Shown one piece after another: positions 37,765 to 47,012 of a stretch of DNA of 64,000 bases. Under the pieces are notes generated by a model. It saw nothing but the letters and a program-made list of their open reading frames with translations, was not told where the DNA came from and searched no databases. The stretch spans positions 124,001 through 188,000 of the forward strand of contig SCUI01000010.1 in NCBI GenBank assembly GCA_004297225.1, written 5' to 3'. The position numbers were made by a program, and so were the translations under genes. The stretch is from Lysobacteraceae bacterium. Lineage in GTDB: Bacteria > Pseudomonadota > Gammaproteobacteria > Xanthomonadales > Xanthomonadaceae. Positions within the stretch are counted from its first letter, which is position 1. Each line of letters starts with the position of its first letter.

Positions 37765-37929
37765 TTACTTGATCTTGCCTTCCTTGTAGACCACGTGCTT
37801 GCGGACGACGGGGTCGTACTTCTTGACCTCCATCTTGTTCGGCGTGTTCTTCTTGTTCTTGTCCGTGGTGTAGAAGTGGCCGGTGTTGGCCGAGGAGATC
37901 AGGCGGATCTTGTCGCGCTTGGTTGCCAT
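37765..37929 (-). CDS. rpmG: 50S ribosomal protein L33
   Basis: A 54-residue ribosomal protein read from the minus strand. It begins [20 protein letters not shown] and ends [17 protein letters not shown]. It lacks the CxxC pairs, so it is the zinc-free form. It lies 13 nt after rpmB on the same strand, the usual rpmB-rpmG order, and ends at a shared terminator. Confidence 0.97.
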   Translation of the reverse strand: MATKRDKIRLISSANTGHFYTTDKNKKNTPNKMEVKKYDPVVRKHVVYKEGKIK

Positions 37930-37942
37930 CGTTCGATCCTCC

Positions 37943-38179
37943 TCAGACCTTCTCGCCCTGCTTGCGCAGTTCGGCGATCACGGCGTCGATGCCGTTCTTG
38001 TCGATGGTGCGCAGCGCGGCGGTGGAAACACGGAGCTTGACCCAACGGTTCTCCGAGGCGACCCAGAAACGGCGCTCGTGGAGGTTGGGCTGGAAGCGAC
38101 GACGCGTCTTGCGGTTGGAATGCGAGACGTTGTTGCCGGTCGTCGTGCGCTTGCCGGTGACTTGGCAGACTCTGGACAC
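37943..38179 (-). CDS. rpmB: 50S ribosomal protein L28
   Basis: A 78-residue ribosomal protein beginning [20 protein letters not shown], as in E. coli L28. The start codon is GTG at 38179 with a GAGGTG ribosome site 4 nt upstream. A CATAAT hexamer on the minus strand at 38277-38282 is the likely -10, leaving an untranslated leader of roughly 90 nt. The leader contains a GC-rich inverted repeat (CCCGCC/GGCGGG) near 38240. Confidence 0.97.
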   Translation of the reverse strand: MSRVCQVTGKRTTTGNNVSHSNRKTRRRFQPNLHERRFWVASENRWVKLRVSTAALRTIDKNGIDAVIAELRKQGEKV

Positions 38180-38283
38180 TGGGCACCTCGGTGGTGTGTT
38201 GGCGATCCCCGTAGCCCGGGAACCATCGGCCCCGCCAGGCGGGCGGGAATCGCCGCGGGACGCAGCGAGCCGGGCATTATGCC

Positions 38284-40083
38284 TCAGTTGGCGACCGGGG
38301 TCGAGGCGGCGATCCAGGCCCGGACCTGGGCCTCGAGCACCGGCAGCGGCACCGAGCCCTGGGACAGGACCACGTCGTGGAAGGCGCGCAGGTCGAAGCG
38401 CGGACCCAGGACCTGCTCCGCCTCGCGGCGCAGGCCGACGATGGCCAGCTCGCCCAGCTTGTAGGACAGGGCCTGGGCCGGCCAGGAGATATAGCGGTCG
38501 ACCTCCGTTTCCACCTCGTGCCGGGACAGGGCGGTGCGGCTGCCCAGGTACTCGATGGCCTGGTCCCGGGTCCAGCCCTGGTCGTGGATGCCGGTGTCGA
38601 TGACCAGGCGGCAGGCGCGCCACATGGCGTAGGTCAGCCGGCCGAAGTCCTCGTAGGGCGTCTCGTAGATGCCCATGTCCACGCCCAGGTCCTCGCTGTA
38701 CAGGCCCCAGCCCTCGCCGAAGGCGGAGATGTAGCTGTTGCGGCGGAACCCGGGCTGCGTCGCCTGCTCCTTCGCCAGCGACATCTGCAGCGAATGCCCG
38801 GGCGCCGACTCGTGCAGGGTCAGCGCCGGCAGGTTGTACAACGGCCGCGAGGGCAGGTCCCAGGTGTTGACCCAGTACGTGTCCTCGCCGCCGCGGCCGG
38901 CGGTCCAGTACGGCGCGATCTCCGGCGGCACGGGACGGATGGTGAAGCGCCCGCGCGGCAGGGTGCCGATGACCTTGCCGATCTCGCCATCCACGCGCTT
39001 GGCGATCCAGGCGGCGCGGCGCAGCAGTTCTTCGGGCGTCTTCGCGTAGAACCGCGGATCGGTGCGCAGGAACGTGAGGAATTCCGCGAACGACCCCTTG
39101 AAGCCGACCTCGGCGATGATCGCGTCCATCTCCGCCTGGATGCGCGCCACTTCGCCCAGGCCGATCGCATGGATCTCCCGCGGGGTGAGGTCCAGCGTGG
39201 TGTAGGCGCGAATCTGCTGTCGGTACCAGGCCTCGCCGTCCGGCATGGCCCCGGCCGCGAGCGTGTCGCGCGCCCGCGGCATGTATTCGTCGCGGAAGAA
39301 CGCCAGCAGGCCTGCGTGCGCGGGCACGACCCGCTGCATGATCGCCTTGCGCGCGCGTTGGCGCAGCGCGTCCTGTTCGGCGGCCGGGATCGACGCCGGC
39401 ATGCGCGCCAACGGCCGCCACAACGGCGAATCCTCGGCCCGGGCCAGGCCGGCGACGTCGGCGATCGACTGGTCGCGACCGGGCAACACCGCCCTGGGCA
39501 CGCTGAAACCACGCGCCAGCCCGGCGCGCATGTTCTCGATCTGCTGGCCGAAATAGCGCGGCACGTCCTCGAGCCGGCCGAGGTAATTGCGGTAGGCCTG
39601 CGCGTCGCGCAGGTCCTCGTCGGCCATGAATGCCAGGTTCGCCCAGAACGAGCTGTCCGAATTGAACGGCATCTCGTAGTCGCGCAAGCGCACCGCCGCG
39701 GCGAGGTTCTCGACCTGCGGCCGGTAGACGGCGTAGTTGACCTGCTCGGCGGGCGAGAGCGTCGCCGGATCGATCACCCGCAGCCGGGCCAGCACCTCGT
39801 CCCACTTCGCCAGCCGGCGTTGTTGCGCGGCCGCGCCCACGTCGGGCAGGTGCGCCGGATCCACCGAGGGTTCGCCGTCCTCGCTGCCGGACTTGCCGAA
39901 CTCCCGTTCGCGCCAGGCCCATTCGGCTTCGTAAATGGCGCGGAACGCGGCGTCGGCCGCGGTCGTGGCATCGACCTGCGGCGGCGGCGCTGGCGCCTGC
40001 GCCAGGGCCGGCAGCGGTGCGGCGGCCGCCAGCGCGAGCGCGGCGGCAAGCGCCAGGCAGGCGCGGATGGCATTCGGTGGCAT
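38284..40083 (-). CDS. Secreted DUF885 family protein (metallopeptidase-like)
   Basis: A 599-residue protein with a signal peptide (hydrophobic residues 8-27, cleavage after PALAQA). It belongs to the DUF885 family, thought to be metallocarboxypeptidases related to M32. The motif [10 protein letters not shown] is the HExxxGH-like metal site, with a downstream acidic helix [13 protein letters not shown]. The family's substrate is not established. It lies upstream of rpmB on the same strand, preceded by a LAB_N gene 17 nt away, but a shared operon is not certain. Confidence 0.88.
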   Translation of the reverse strand: MPPNAIRACLALAAALALAAAAPLPALAQAPAPPPQVDATTAADAAFRAIYEAEWAWREREFGKSGSEDGEPSVDPAHLPDVGAAAQQRRLAKWDEVLARLRVIDPATLSPAEQVNYAVYRPQVENLAAAVRLRDYEMPFNSDSSFWANLAFMADEDLRDAQAYRNYLGRLEDVPRYFGQQIENMRAGLARGFSVPRAVLPGRDQSIADVAGLARAEDSPLWRPLARMPASIPAAEQDALRQRARKAIMQRVVPAHAGLLAFFRDEYMPRARDTLAAGAMPDGEAWYRQQIRAYTTLDLTPREIHAIGLGEVARIQAEMDAIIAEVGFKGSFAEFLTFLRTDPRFYAKTPEELLRRAAWIAKRVDGEIGKVIGTLPRGRFTIRPVPPEIAPYWTAGRGGEDTYWVNTWDLPSRPLYNLPALTLHESAPGHSLQMSLAKEQATQPGFRRNSYISAFGEGWGLYSEDLGVDMGIYETPYEDFGRLTYAMWRACRLVIDTGIHDQGWTRDQAIEYLGSRTALSRHEVETEVDRYISWPAQALSYKLGELAIVGLRREAEQVLGPRFDLRAFHDVVLSQGSVPLPVLEAQVRAWIAASTPVAN

Positions 40084-40100
40084 CGTGGGTCCCGTCCGGA

Positions 40101-40472
40101 TCAGTGCTTCGCCTTCTCGCGGTTCCAGCCACGGTAGCGGATGTCCAGGTACAGGCTGTAGGCGGCGGTGAACGCCGGGAACAGGTTCTGCACCACGCCC
40201 ACCGCGTCCTGCTTCTGCGAGAACACGAAGTAACTCAGCGTCATCACCGAGCCGACCAGGCTCATGTACCAGAACAGCCGCGGGATCACCGGCTTGCCCT
40301 GCTTGCGCGAGGCCAGGAACTGCACCAGCCAGCGGCCGCCGAACATCAGCGCGCCGGTGAGGCCGATCAGCTTCCACGGCGACATGTGCAGGCCGGTCCA
40401 CGCCAGCCACGCGATCGGCGCGTTCATCACGTCCGCGGCCGGCGCCGCGGCCACCGCCTGCAGCAGGCTCAC
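40101..40472 (-). CDS. LAB_N domain (lipid A biosynthesis N-terminal-like) membrane protein
   Basis: A 123-residue inner-membrane protein of the LAB_N family (PF07578). Three hydrophobic spans surround the [27 protein letters not shown]-type core, and the C-terminus ends [12 protein letters not shown]. These proteins are normally encoded beside a family 2 glycosyltransferase, as here. The start is GTG at 40472, overlapping the glycosyltransferase stop (GTGA). The pair probably modifies a lipid-linked sugar at the envelope. Confidence 0.85.
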   Translation of the reverse strand: MSLLQAVAAAPAADVMNAPIAWLAWTGLHMSPWKLIGLTGALMFGGRWLVQFLASRKQGKPVIPRLFWYMSLVGSVMTLSYFVFSQKQDAVGVVQNLFPAFTAAYSLYLDIRYRGWNREKAKH

Positions 40473-41197
40473 GGCAATTCCTCGACCGCCGTGACCTTGC
40501 CGCGACGGATCAGCCAGGCGACGCCGCGCAGGTCGCTGATGCCCACCAGCGCGCGGTTGAGGTTGTTGTACTTGGACACGCCGGTGCTGCGATGGCGGTG
40601 GCCCACCGGCACGCTGAGCGTGCGGTAGCCGGCGCGCTGCATCAGCGCCGGCAGGTAGCGGTGCATGTGGTTGAAGTGCGGCAGCTCCAGGAACGCCTCG
40701 CGCTCGAACAGCTTGATCCCGCAACCGGTGTCCGGCGTGGCGTCGCGCAGCATCCGCGAGCGGATCGCGTTCGCCGCCTTCGACGCCCAGCGCTTGCTGC
40801 CGCTGTCCATGCGCTGCACCCGCCAGCCGGCGAACAGCTTGATGCCGCCGTTTCCGGGCTGGTCGCGCTCGGCCAGCAGTTTGGGGATGTCGGCCGGGTC
40901 GTTCTGGCCGTCGCCGTCGAGGGTGGCGATCCACTCGCCGCGCGCGGCTTTGACGCCGTTGCGGATCGCGGTGCTCTGGCCGCTCTGGCTGGCGTGGTGG
41001 ATCACCCGCAGTTCCGGGACTTCCGCCTTCAGCGCGCGCAGCCGCGCCAGCGTGCCGTCCTTCGAATCGTCATCGACATAGACGATCTCGAACTCGATGC
41101 GGCCGCGCAACGCGGCCACGATCTCGGCGACCAGCGGCGCGACGTTGTCTTCCTCGTTGTACACCGGCACCACGACCGACAGCGCGGGCTTGGCCAT
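40469..41197 (-). CDS. Family 2 glycosyltransferase, dolichyl-phosphate mannosyltransferase-like
   Basis: A 242-residue GT-A enzyme: VVVPVYNEEDNVAPLV at the start, VDDDSKDGT, TLDGDGQNDPADIP (metal-binding DxD), and the C-terminal HRHRSTGVSKYNNLNRA typical of polyprenyl-phosphate sugar transferases. No C-terminal membrane spans are present; the following LAB_N protein may supply them. The donor sugar cannot be told from sequence. The gene lies 13 nt downstream of parB on the same strand. Confidence 0.9.
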   Translation of the reverse strand: MAKPALSVVVPVYNEEDNVAPLVAEIVAALRGRIEFEIVYVDDDSKDGTLARLRALKAEVPELRVIHHASQSGQSTAIRNGVKAARGEWIATLDGDGQNDPADIPKLLAERDQPGNGGIKLFAGWRVQRMDSGSKRWASKAANAIRSRMLRDATPDTGCGIKLFEREAFLELPHFNHMHRYLPALMQRAGYRTLSVPVGHRHRSTGVSKYNNLNRALVGISDLRGVAWLIRRGKVTAVEELP

Positions 41198-41210
41198 GCG
41201 GGTTCCCCGG

Positions 41211-42128
41211 TCAGCGCCCGGCGCGCAGGCGCTCGAGCACGCCGTCCAGCGCGTCGAGGTCGGCGTAATGGATCACCAGCCGGCCCTTGCCGGCACGGCC
41301 GTGCAACACGTTGACCCGCGCCCCGAGGCTTTCCGACAACTCGCGTTCCAGCGCCTGGATGTCGGCCTGCGGGCGCGGCTTGGCCGCCTTCGCGGCCTTG
41401 CCCGTGGCCGGCACCTTGCCGGCGCCCAGCTGCTGCACGCGGTGCTCGACCTCGCGCACCGACCAGCCGTGCTCGGCCGCCTGCCGCGCCAGCGCGATCG
41501 CCGCCTGCGGCGCCAGTGTCAGCAGCGCCCGCGCATGGCCCATCTCCAGCGCACGGGTCTCGACCAGCGTGCGGATTTCCGCCGGCATCTCCAGCAAGCG
41601 CAACAGGTTGGAAACCGCGGCGCGCGAGCGGCCGACCGCTTCGGCCGCCTGCGCGTGGGTCAGGTCGAATTCGTCGATCAGGCGCTGCAGCGCCTGCGCT
41701 TCCTCCAGCGGATTGAGGTCCTCGCGCTGGATGTTCTCGATCAGCGCCATGGCGATGACGGTGCGGTCGTCCACCTCGCGCACCACCACCGGGATCTCGG
41801 CCAGGCCGGCCAGGCGCGAGGCGCGCCAGCGCCGTTCGCCGGCGATGATCTCGTAGCTCCGCCCGCCGAGGTCGCGCACCACGATCGGCTGGATCACGCC
41901 CTGCGCGCGGATCGATTCGGCCAGCTCGTTGAGCTTGGCGTCGTCCATGGTCTTGCGCGGCTGGTAGCGCCCGGGCGCCAGGGCGTCGACCGGCAGCGTG
42001 CGCAGCTCGTCCTGTGGCGTGGCTTCCAGCGCCGGCGCCTCGGCAGCCGCCTTCGGCCCCAGCAGGGCCTCCAGGCCGCGGCCCAGGCTGCGCTTCTTCG
42101 GGGCGGTCTTGGCTGCGGGGGGCGTCAT
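41211..42128 (-). CDS. parB: Chromosome partitioning protein ParB
   Basis: A 305-residue ParB/Spo0J protein. The N-terminal RGLEALLG motif contacts ParA. The CTP-binding and spreading region has GRYQPRK and GERRWRAS. The HTH (about 150-190) includes LTHAQAAEAVGRSRAAVSNLL, and a C-terminal dimerisation domain ends at ERLRAGR. It binds parS and loads the origin region for segregation. The ATG overlaps the parA stop (ATGA). No perfect parS site was seen in the window. Confidence 0.97.
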   Translation of the reverse strand: MTPPAAKTAPKKRSLGRGLEALLGPKAAAEAPALEATPQDELRTLPVDALAPGRYQPRKTMDDAKLNELAESIRAQGVIQPIVVRDLGGRSYEIIAGERRWRASRLAGLAEIPVVVREVDDRTVIAMALIENIQREDLNPLEEAQALQRLIDEFDLTHAQAAEAVGRSRAAVSNLLRLLEMPAEIRTLVETRALEMGHARALLTLAPQAAIALARQAAEHGWSVREVEHRVQQLGAGKVPATGKAAKAAKPRPQADIQALERELSESLGARVNVLHGRAGKGRLVIHYADLDALDGVLERLRAGR

Positions 42129-42946
42129 GCGGGGGTTCCTGCGGAATGGACGGCCGGCGCGGGCTTCGCGGCGGGGTGTTCGCGTTCGCGCTGGCGTCGC
42201 AGGACTTCGCCGGCGAGGCCGAGGTAGGCGATCGCGCCGCGGCTGCCCTTGTCGTAGCCGACGATGCTCTGGCCGTGGCTTGGAGCTTCGGCCACGCGCA
42301 CGTTGCGCGGCACGATGGTATGGAACACCTTCTCGCCGAAATGCCCGACGAGCTCGGCGGAGACGGCGTTGGCGAGGTTGTTGCGCACGTCGAACATGGT
42401 ACGCAGCACGCCTTCGATCTCCAGCCCCGGGTTGAGCCGCGCCTTGAGCGCGTCGATCGTGCGGATCAGCGAGCTCAGGCCTTCGAGCGCGTAGTACTCG
42501 CACTGCATCGGCACCAGCACGCTGTCGGCGGCGGTGAGCGCATTGAGGGTCAGCAGCGACAGGGCCGGCGGACAGTCGACGATGATGAAGTCGTAGCGGT
42601 CGCGCAGCGGATCCAGCGCGCGCTTGAGCCGCTGCTCGCGGCCCTCCTCGTCCATCAGCTCGATCTCGGCCGCGGTGAGGTCGGTGTTGCCGGGGAGCAG
42701 GTCGAAGCCTTCCGGGGTCTTCACGATCGCGGCGTCGGCGTGCTGCTCCTCCAGCAGCACGTCGCAGCTGGACGCGGCCAGCGCGTGCTTGTCCACGCCG
42801 CTGCCCATGGTGGCGTTGCCCTGCGCGTCCAGGTCCACCAGCAGCACGCGCTTGGGCGTGGCCGCCAGCGCCGCGGCGAGGTTGACCGCCGTGGTGGTCT
42901 TCCCGACGCCGCCCTTCTGGTTGGCAACAGCGATGATGCGGGCCAT
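42125..42946 (-). CDS. parA: Chromosome partitioning ATPase ParA
   Basis: A 273-residue deviant Walker ATPase: KGGVGKTTTAVNLAA (residues about 10-24) contains the signature lysine, VDLDAQGNATMG is the A' motif and DFIIVDCPPALS is Walker B. It drives ParB-parS segregation on the nucleoid. ATG 42946 starts the conserved domain; an ATG at 42964 would add six residues. CATAAT on the minus strand at 42978-42983 is a likely -10. Order rsmG-parA-parB is the usual origin-proximal arrangement. Confidence 0.97.
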   Translation of the reverse strand: MARIIAVANQKGGVGKTTTAVNLAAALAATPKRVLLVDLDAQGNATMGSGVDKHALAASSCDVLLEEQHADAAIVKTPEGFDLLPGNTDLTAAEIELMDEEGREQRLKRALDPLRDRYDFIIVDCPPALSLLTLNALTAADSVLVPMQCEYYALEGLSSLIRTIDALKARLNPGLEIEGVLRTMFDVRNNLANAVSAELVGHFGEKVFHTIVPRNVRVAEAPSHGQSIVGYDKGSRGAIAYLGLAGEVLRRQREREHPAAKPAPAVHSAGTPA

Positions 42947-42978
42947 GCGCGGCGCGTGCCTCATGGTGGGACCGGTGA

Positions 42979-43650
42979 TTATGCGTTATCCCCGCCGGGC
43001 GCGCGGGCGACCACGACCAGGTGGCGGGCGGCTTCGACGCCGGGAACCGTGAGCGGGCGCACATCGGCAAGCTGCCAGCCCGCCGGCAGCCCGGCGATCT
43101 CCTCGGCGGGAACGGCACCCTTCATCGCCAGCAGCACGCCGCCAGGCGCAAGCAGGTGGCCGCCCAGCTCGAGGATCAGCGGCAGCGTCGCCAGCGCCCG
43201 CGCGGTGATCGCATCGAAGCGGCCCGGCTCGTCGACCGCCTCGATGCGCGATTCCACCACGCGCGCATTGCGCAACCCGAGCGTGCGCAAGGCCTCGCGC
43301 ATGAAGCGCGCCTTCTTGCCGTTGGATTCCACCAGCGCCACCTGCAGCCCTGGCTTGGCGATCGCCAGCGGGATGCCCGGCAGGCCGGCGCCAGTGCCCA
43401 GGTCCGCGAGCGCGCCGCCGCGCGCGGCGATCGCGTCGACGCTGGCGTGCATCGCCAGCGAATCGAGCAGATGCTTGCGCACCATCTCGCCCGGCTCGCG
43501 GATCGCGGTCAGGTTGTAGGCACGGTTCCAGCGCAACAGCAACGCCAGGTAGGCCAGCAGTGGGGCGGCGAGTGCGCGGTCCAGGCCCAGCGCGTCGAGT
43601 CCGGCGTCGAGTTCGGCACGGGCGCTGTCCGGGATGGCGGATGCGTTCAT
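42979..43650 (-). CDS. rsmG: 16S rRNA (guanine527-N7)-methyltransferase
   Basis: A 223-residue class I methyltransferase (GidB) that modifies G527 of 16S rRNA. The SAM motif [17 protein letters not shown] and the substrate-side [20 protein letters not shown] and [12 protein letters not shown] blocks are characteristic. The ATG overlaps the stop of the upstream phosphopantetheinyl transferase (ATGA). A TAAAAT hexamer 6 nt upstream of the ATG lies within that gene's end and could give an independent leaderless transcript. Confidence 0.96.
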   Translation of the reverse strand: MNASAIPDSARAELDAGLDALGLDRALAAPLLAYLALLLRWNRAYNLTAIREPGEMVRKHLLDSLAMHASVDAIAARGGALADLGTGAGLPGIPLAIAKPGLQVALVESNGKKARFMREALRTLGLRNARVVESRIEAVDEPGRFDAITARALATLPLILELGGHLLAPGGVLLAMKGAVPAEEIAGLPAGWQLADVRPLTVPGVEAARHLVVVARAPGGDNA

Positions 43651-44231
43651 GCGTCCATTTTATGGATGGGCCGCCACGCCATGGCGGCCAGGTAGCCGGG
43701 GTGCGGAATGAATTCGCGCAGCCGCCAGGCGCCGGCGACCCCCAGTCCGGGATCGGCCTCGACCAGCACCAGTGCGCCGTCGCGCTCGGCGAAACCGAGC
43801 TTGTCCAGGCCGAAGGCCAGGCCTCGGCCATGCGCCTTCAACACCGATTCCTTGGCGCACCAAAGCCGCAGGAACGCCGCGTCGCGCGCGTCGGCGGATG
43901 ACTGCGCACGCAGCCACTCGACTTCGGCCCCGGTGAAGTAGCGGTGCGCGAGTTCCAGCGCGCGCGGGCGCGGCTGCATCCGTTCCAGGTCGACGCCCAC
44001 GCGCGCGCCGCGGGCGAAGGCGAGCAAGAGGCCTTCGCCACTGTGGCTCCAGCTGGCGTCGGCGCCATGGCGCGGATCGAGCCGCGGACGACCGCCAGGC
44101 TCCCGTGCCAGGCCGAGTTCCCCCGGCGCCACGCCCAGGCATTGCGCCAGCCATTCGCGGGCCACGGGCTCGGCGGGTTGGCGCGGGCGCCATGGCATCC
44201 ATTGCCAGGAAGGGATGTCGTCGGCGGCCAT
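43647..44231 (-). CDS. 4'-phosphopantetheinyl transferase (Sfp/EntD type)
   Basis: A 194-residue enzyme that transfers phosphopantetheine from CoA to a carrier protein. The motifs [19 protein letters not shown] (Mg-binding Asp/Glu) and [15 protein letters not shown] are complete. It lies back-to-back with the AMP-ligase gene, 42 nt apart, and probably primes the pigment ACP at 28.5 kb. Its stop overlaps rsmG. A fatty-acid AcpS role is less likely, since the Sfp form with broad substrate range is seen. Confidence 0.9.
   Translation of the reverse strand: MAADDIPSWQWMPWRPRQPAEPVAREWLAQCLGVAPGELGLAREPGGRPRLDPRHGADASWSHSGEGLLLAFARGARVGVDLERMQPRPRALELAHRYFTGAEVEWLRAQSSADARDAAFLRLWCAKESVLKAHGRGLAFGLDKLGFAERDGALVLVEADPGLGVAGAWRLREFIPHPGYLAAMAWRPIHKMDA
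43657..43662 (-). promoter_or_regulatory. -10-like hexamer TAAAAT upstream of rsmG
   Basis: On the minus strand TAAAAT is followed by GGACGC and the rsmG ATG, a 6-nt gap. It lies inside the last codons of the phosphopantetheinyl transferase gene. Confidence 0.4.
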
Positions 44232-44273
44232 GGCGCCAGCGTAAAGTAAGGCGGCAACAGTTGCAGGGGCGTC

Positions 44274-45662
44274 ATGTCGGCGGTCATCGAACAGGCAGTG
44301 CGCGACGCGCGCGACAGTCCTGCCATCGCAATCGCGGTCGGCGAGGAATCGCGCCCGATCGTCTTTGGCGGCGCCGCGGGCACGGTCACCGTCGGGCGTT
44401 TCCGGCGCCAGGTCCACGCACTTGCGTCGCGGCTGCCCGAAGCCAGCCACGCGATCAACCTGTGCGAGGACCGCTATCGGTTCCTGCTCGCCTTCTGCGC
44501 CGCATCGCTGCGCGGCCAGCCGACGCTGCTGCCCGCATCGCGCGCGGCCGACGCGGTGGCGCAGGTGCAATGCCGGCATCCCGGCGCGTGGTGCCTGGTC
44601 GACGAGGAAGCATCGGCGGCAGGGCCACGCCATTGGCGCCTGCCGGTGGTGCTGCCCGAAGCCGGGCGCGGCACGCTGCGTGTCGCACCCCGTGCACTGG
44701 CACTGGTCGGCTTCACCTCGGGCAGCACCGGCGTGCCCGCCGCGCATGCCAAGACCTGGGCATCGCTGCGCACCAGTACCGCGCAGAACCTGGCCGCGCT
44801 GCGCCACCTGTGGACCGGCGCGGACACCACGCACCTGGTGGCCACGGTGCCGCCGCAACACATGTACGGCATCGAGCTCTCGGTGCTGCTGCCGTTGCTC
44901 GGTGGAATCGCGGTGCACGCGGGCAGGCCGTTCTTCCCCCACGACATCGTCGCCGCGCTGCGCGAAGCGCCGGCGCCGCGCGTGCTGGTGACCACGCCGG
45001 TGCACCTGCGCGCGCTGCTGGAGGGGCTCGCCACGGATCCCGCGCTGGCGCCTCCACCACTGGCGGGCGTGGTCACCGCGACGGCGCCGCTGCCGCCCGA
45101 GCTGGCGATCCGCGCCGAGCAACGCCTGGGCTGCGAAGTCCGCGAGGTGTTCGGTTCCACCGAAACCTGCGTCATCGCCAGCCGCCGCACCGCGTCGTCG
45201 CCGGCCTTCACGCCCTACCCTGGCGTGCACCTGCAACCGGGTCGCGACGGTTGCAGCGTGCGCGCGCCGCAACTCGAGGCGCCGGTCGTGCTGGCCGACT
45301 TCGTCGATGTCCACGACGACGGGCGTTTCGAACTGCGCGGACGCCATGGCGACCTGCTCGAGATCGCCGGCAAGCGCGCCTCGCTCGGCGATCTCACGCG
45401 CAAGCTGCAGTCCATCCCCGGAGTGGACGACGCCGTGGTGTTCCAGCTGGATGAACAAGGTGCAGGCGGGGTGCGGCGGATCGCCGCGCTTGCCGTCGCC
45501 CCCGGAATGGACGAACGGGCGTTGCTGGCGATGTTGCGGACGATGGTGGACCCGGTGTTCCTGCCGCGGCCCCTGCGCTGCGTCCAGGCGCTGCCCCGCA
45601 ATGCCACCGGCAAGCTCCCCAGGGCCGACTTGCTGGCCCTCATTCACACTGCAAACAACTGA
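44274..45662 (+). CDS. AMP-ligase for the aryl polyene/xanthomonadin starter unit
   Basis: A 462-residue adenylate-forming enzyme, probably loading hydroxybenzoate onto the pigment ACP, as ApeH and XanA2 do. The A3 motif reads GFTSGSTGVPAAHAKTW, in which the lysine usually next to the Pro is displaced. Other readable motifs are EVFGSTETC (A5), ELRGRHGDLLEIAGKRAS (A7/A8) and the catalytic Lys in LPRNATGKLPR (A10). It is shorter than acyl-CoA ligases, as expected. The gene is divergent from the phosphopantetheinyl transferase and 14 kb from the rest of the pigment genes. Confidence 0.88.
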   Translation: MSAVIEQAVRDARDSPAIAIAVGEESRPIVFGGAAGTVTVGRFRRQVHALASRLPEASHAINLCEDRYRFLLAFCAASLRGQPTLLPASRAADAVAQVQCRHPGAWCLVDEEASAAGPRHWRLPVVLPEAGRGTLRVAPRALALVGFTSGSTGVPAAHAKTWASLRTSTAQNLAALRHLWTGADTTHLVATVPPQHMYGIELSVLLPLLGGIAVHAGRPFFPHDIVAALREAPAPRVLVTTPVHLRALLEGLATDPALAPPPLAGVVTATAPLPPELAIRAEQRLGCEVREVFGSTETCVIASRRTASSPAFTPYPGVHLQPGRDGCSVRAPQLEAPVVLADFVDVHDDGRFELRGRHGDLLEIAGKRASLGDLTRKLQSIPGVDDAVVFQLDEQGAGGVRRIAALAVAPGMDERALLAMLRTMVDPVFLPRPLRCVQALPRNATGKLPRADLLALIHTANN

Positions 45663-45701
45663 TTCCGCTGGCTTTTCCAGTGTGAACGGCGGGTTTTTCC
45701 G

Positions 45702-45783
45702 CTGACGCTCCCATCACGCTTCCCTATACAGACTTGTCGTGCCCCGAAAGGGGAGCGGGTCCCCGGTTTCCATGCATAAGGAG
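45702..45783 (+). promoter_or_regulatory. Promoter and ribosome site of the GlsB-like gene
   Basis: CTGACG (45702-45707) and TATACA (45725-45730) are separated by 17 nt, a good vegetative promoter. Transcription would begin near 45737. The leader has a CCCC-GAAA-GGGG hairpin, and AAGGAG at 45778-45783 lies 8 nt before the ATG. Confidence 0.6.
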
Positions 45784-45791
45784 AGTGAAAA

Positions 45792-46061
45792 ATGGGTCTC
45801 ATCATCTGGTTGATCGTGGGCGGCATCATCGGTTGGCTCGCCAGCATGATCATGCGTACCGATGCCCAGCAGGGCATCCTGCTGAACGTCGTGGTCGGCA
45901 TCATCGGCGCCCTCATCGGCGGCTGGCTGATCGCCCCCCTGATCGGCGGCAGCACGGACATGGGCGGCGGGTTCGACATCATGGGATTCATCGCCGCCCT
46001 GATCGGCGCGATCATCCTGCTGGCGATCGTCAACCTGTTCCGCCGCGGTCGCGTGCGCTGA
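45792..46061 (+). CDS. GlsB/YeaQ/YmgE family small membrane protein
   Basis: An 89-residue inner-membrane protein with three hydrophobic, glycine-rich spans (IIWLIVGGIIGWLAS, NVVVGIIGALIGGWLIAPL, FIAALIGAIILLAIV). It belongs to the transglycosylase-associated/GlsB family, associated in other bacteria with general and acid stress; its molecular role is unknown. A strong promoter, a consensus-like ribosome site and a following intrinsic terminator make it a self-contained transcription unit. Confidence 0.93.
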   Translation: MGLIIWLIVGGIIGWLASMIMRTDAQQGILLNVVVGIIGALIGGWLIAPLIGGSTDMGGGFDIMGFIAALIGAIILLAIVNLFRRGRVR

Positions 46062-46085
46062 ACAAGCTTGCCTGACGAGGAGTGG

Positions 46086-46110
46086 AAGCCCGGCCCCGGC
46101 CGGGCTTTCG
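46086..46110 (+). terminator. Intrinsic terminator after the GlsB-like gene
   Basis: A 10-bp stem AAGCCCGGCC/GGCCGGGCTT (46086-46107) with a 2-nt loop (strain would open the top pair) followed by TTCGTTC. The T-run is short. Confidence 0.75.
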
Positions 46111-46111
46111 T

Positions 46112-46885
46112 TCATTCGGGACCCAGCGTCGTCCACACCGGCGCATGGTCGCTGGGCCGTTCCCAGCCGCGCGGCGCGAGGTCGATGCCGCCCGCCGCGC
46201 ACTGCGCGCGCAAGGCGTCGGACACCAGCAGCAGGTCGATCCGCAACCCCCAGCCGCGCTCGAACCCGCCCAGGCGGTAATCCCACCACGAGTGGTGGCC
46301 CGGCCCGGCGTGATGCAGGCGGAAGCTGTCGTGCAGGCCCAGGTCGGTGATCCGCGCCAGTGCCTCGCGTTCGGGCGTGGAGCACAGGATCTTCTCGCGC
46401 CAGCGCTTGGGATCGAACACGTCGTCGTCGGTCGGCGCGATGTTGAAATCGCCCATCACCACCAGCTTCGGATGCCGCGCCAGCTCGCCTTCCAGCATCC
46501 CGCGCGCAGCCTCCAGCCAGCGCAGCTTGTAGGCGAACTTCTCGGTGCCCACGGCCTGGCCGTTGACCACGTAGAAATTGACGATGCGCACGCCGTCCAC
46601 GGTGGCCGCGATCACCCGCTTCTGCGGATCGTCGAAGCCCGGGATCCCGGCCTGCACGTCCTCCAGCGCGTGCCCGCGCGCCAGGATCGCCACGCCGTTG
46701 TAGGTCTTCTGCCCGGAAAAGACGCTGCGGTAGCCGTGGCCTGCGAGCACGTCGTCGGGGAAGCGCAGGTCCTCGAGCTTGGTTTCCTGCAGCGAGACCA
46801 CGTCCGGCGCGGCCTCGCGCAGCCACTGCTCCAGGTGCGGCAGGCGCACGTTGAGCGAGTTGACGTTCCAGCTGGCGATCTTCAT
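46112..46885 (-). CDS. xthA: Exodeoxyribonuclease III
   Basis: A 257-residue AP endonuclease/3'-5' exonuclease of the EEP superfamily. MKIASWNVNSLNVRLPHL carries the metal-binding Asn, LQETKLED the Glu, VMGDFNIAPTDDD the Asp/Asn pair, and RPSDHAPVW the catalytic Asp-His. It acts in base-excision repair of oxidised DNA. The ATG is 6 nt from a CATGAT hexamer and no ribosome site intervenes. It is divergent from hipBA across an AT-rich spacer. Confidence 0.97.
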   Translation of the reverse strand: MKIASWNVNSLNVRLPHLEQWLREAAPDVVSLQETKLEDLRFPDDVLAGHGYRSVFSGQKTYNGVAILARGHALEDVQAGIPGFDDPQKRVIAATVDGVRIVNFYVVNGQAVGTEKFAYKLRWLEAARGMLEGELARHPKLVVMGDFNIAPTDDDVFDPKRWREKILCSTPEREALARITDLGLHDSFRLHHAGPGHHSWWDYRLGGFERGWGLRIDLLLVSDALRAQCAAGGIDLAPRGWERPSDHAPVWTTLGPE

Positions 46886-46906
46886 GGGCGAATCATGTGC
46901 TAGTTC

Positions 46907-46994
46907 AGATAATTTATCTATATCGAAGCTGGCGAATATATGGAGGATATTCGCCAAGTGACATATTGACGTTTTATGCTGAATAGCGCATAGT
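46907..46994 (+). promoter_or_regulatory. hipBA promoter with two palindromic operator candidates
   Basis: TTGACG (46966-46971) and CATAGT (46989-46994) with 17-nt spacing form a good promoter. Upstream lie two palindromes: AGATAA-T-TTATCT (46907-46919) and TGGCGAATAT-N7-ATATTCGCCA (46930-46956). HipB proteins repress their own operons through such palindromes, so these are operator candidates. The region is conspicuously AT-rich compared with its surroundings. Confidence 0.6.
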
Positions 46995-47012
46995 TGGCAG
47001 ATGGAGAGCGCC

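Noticed and set aside
42947-43000. A possible origin of replication near rsmG-parAB
   Set aside because: No DnaA boxes or AT-rich unwinding region were seen; oriC is not expected here without dnaA or rpmH nearby.
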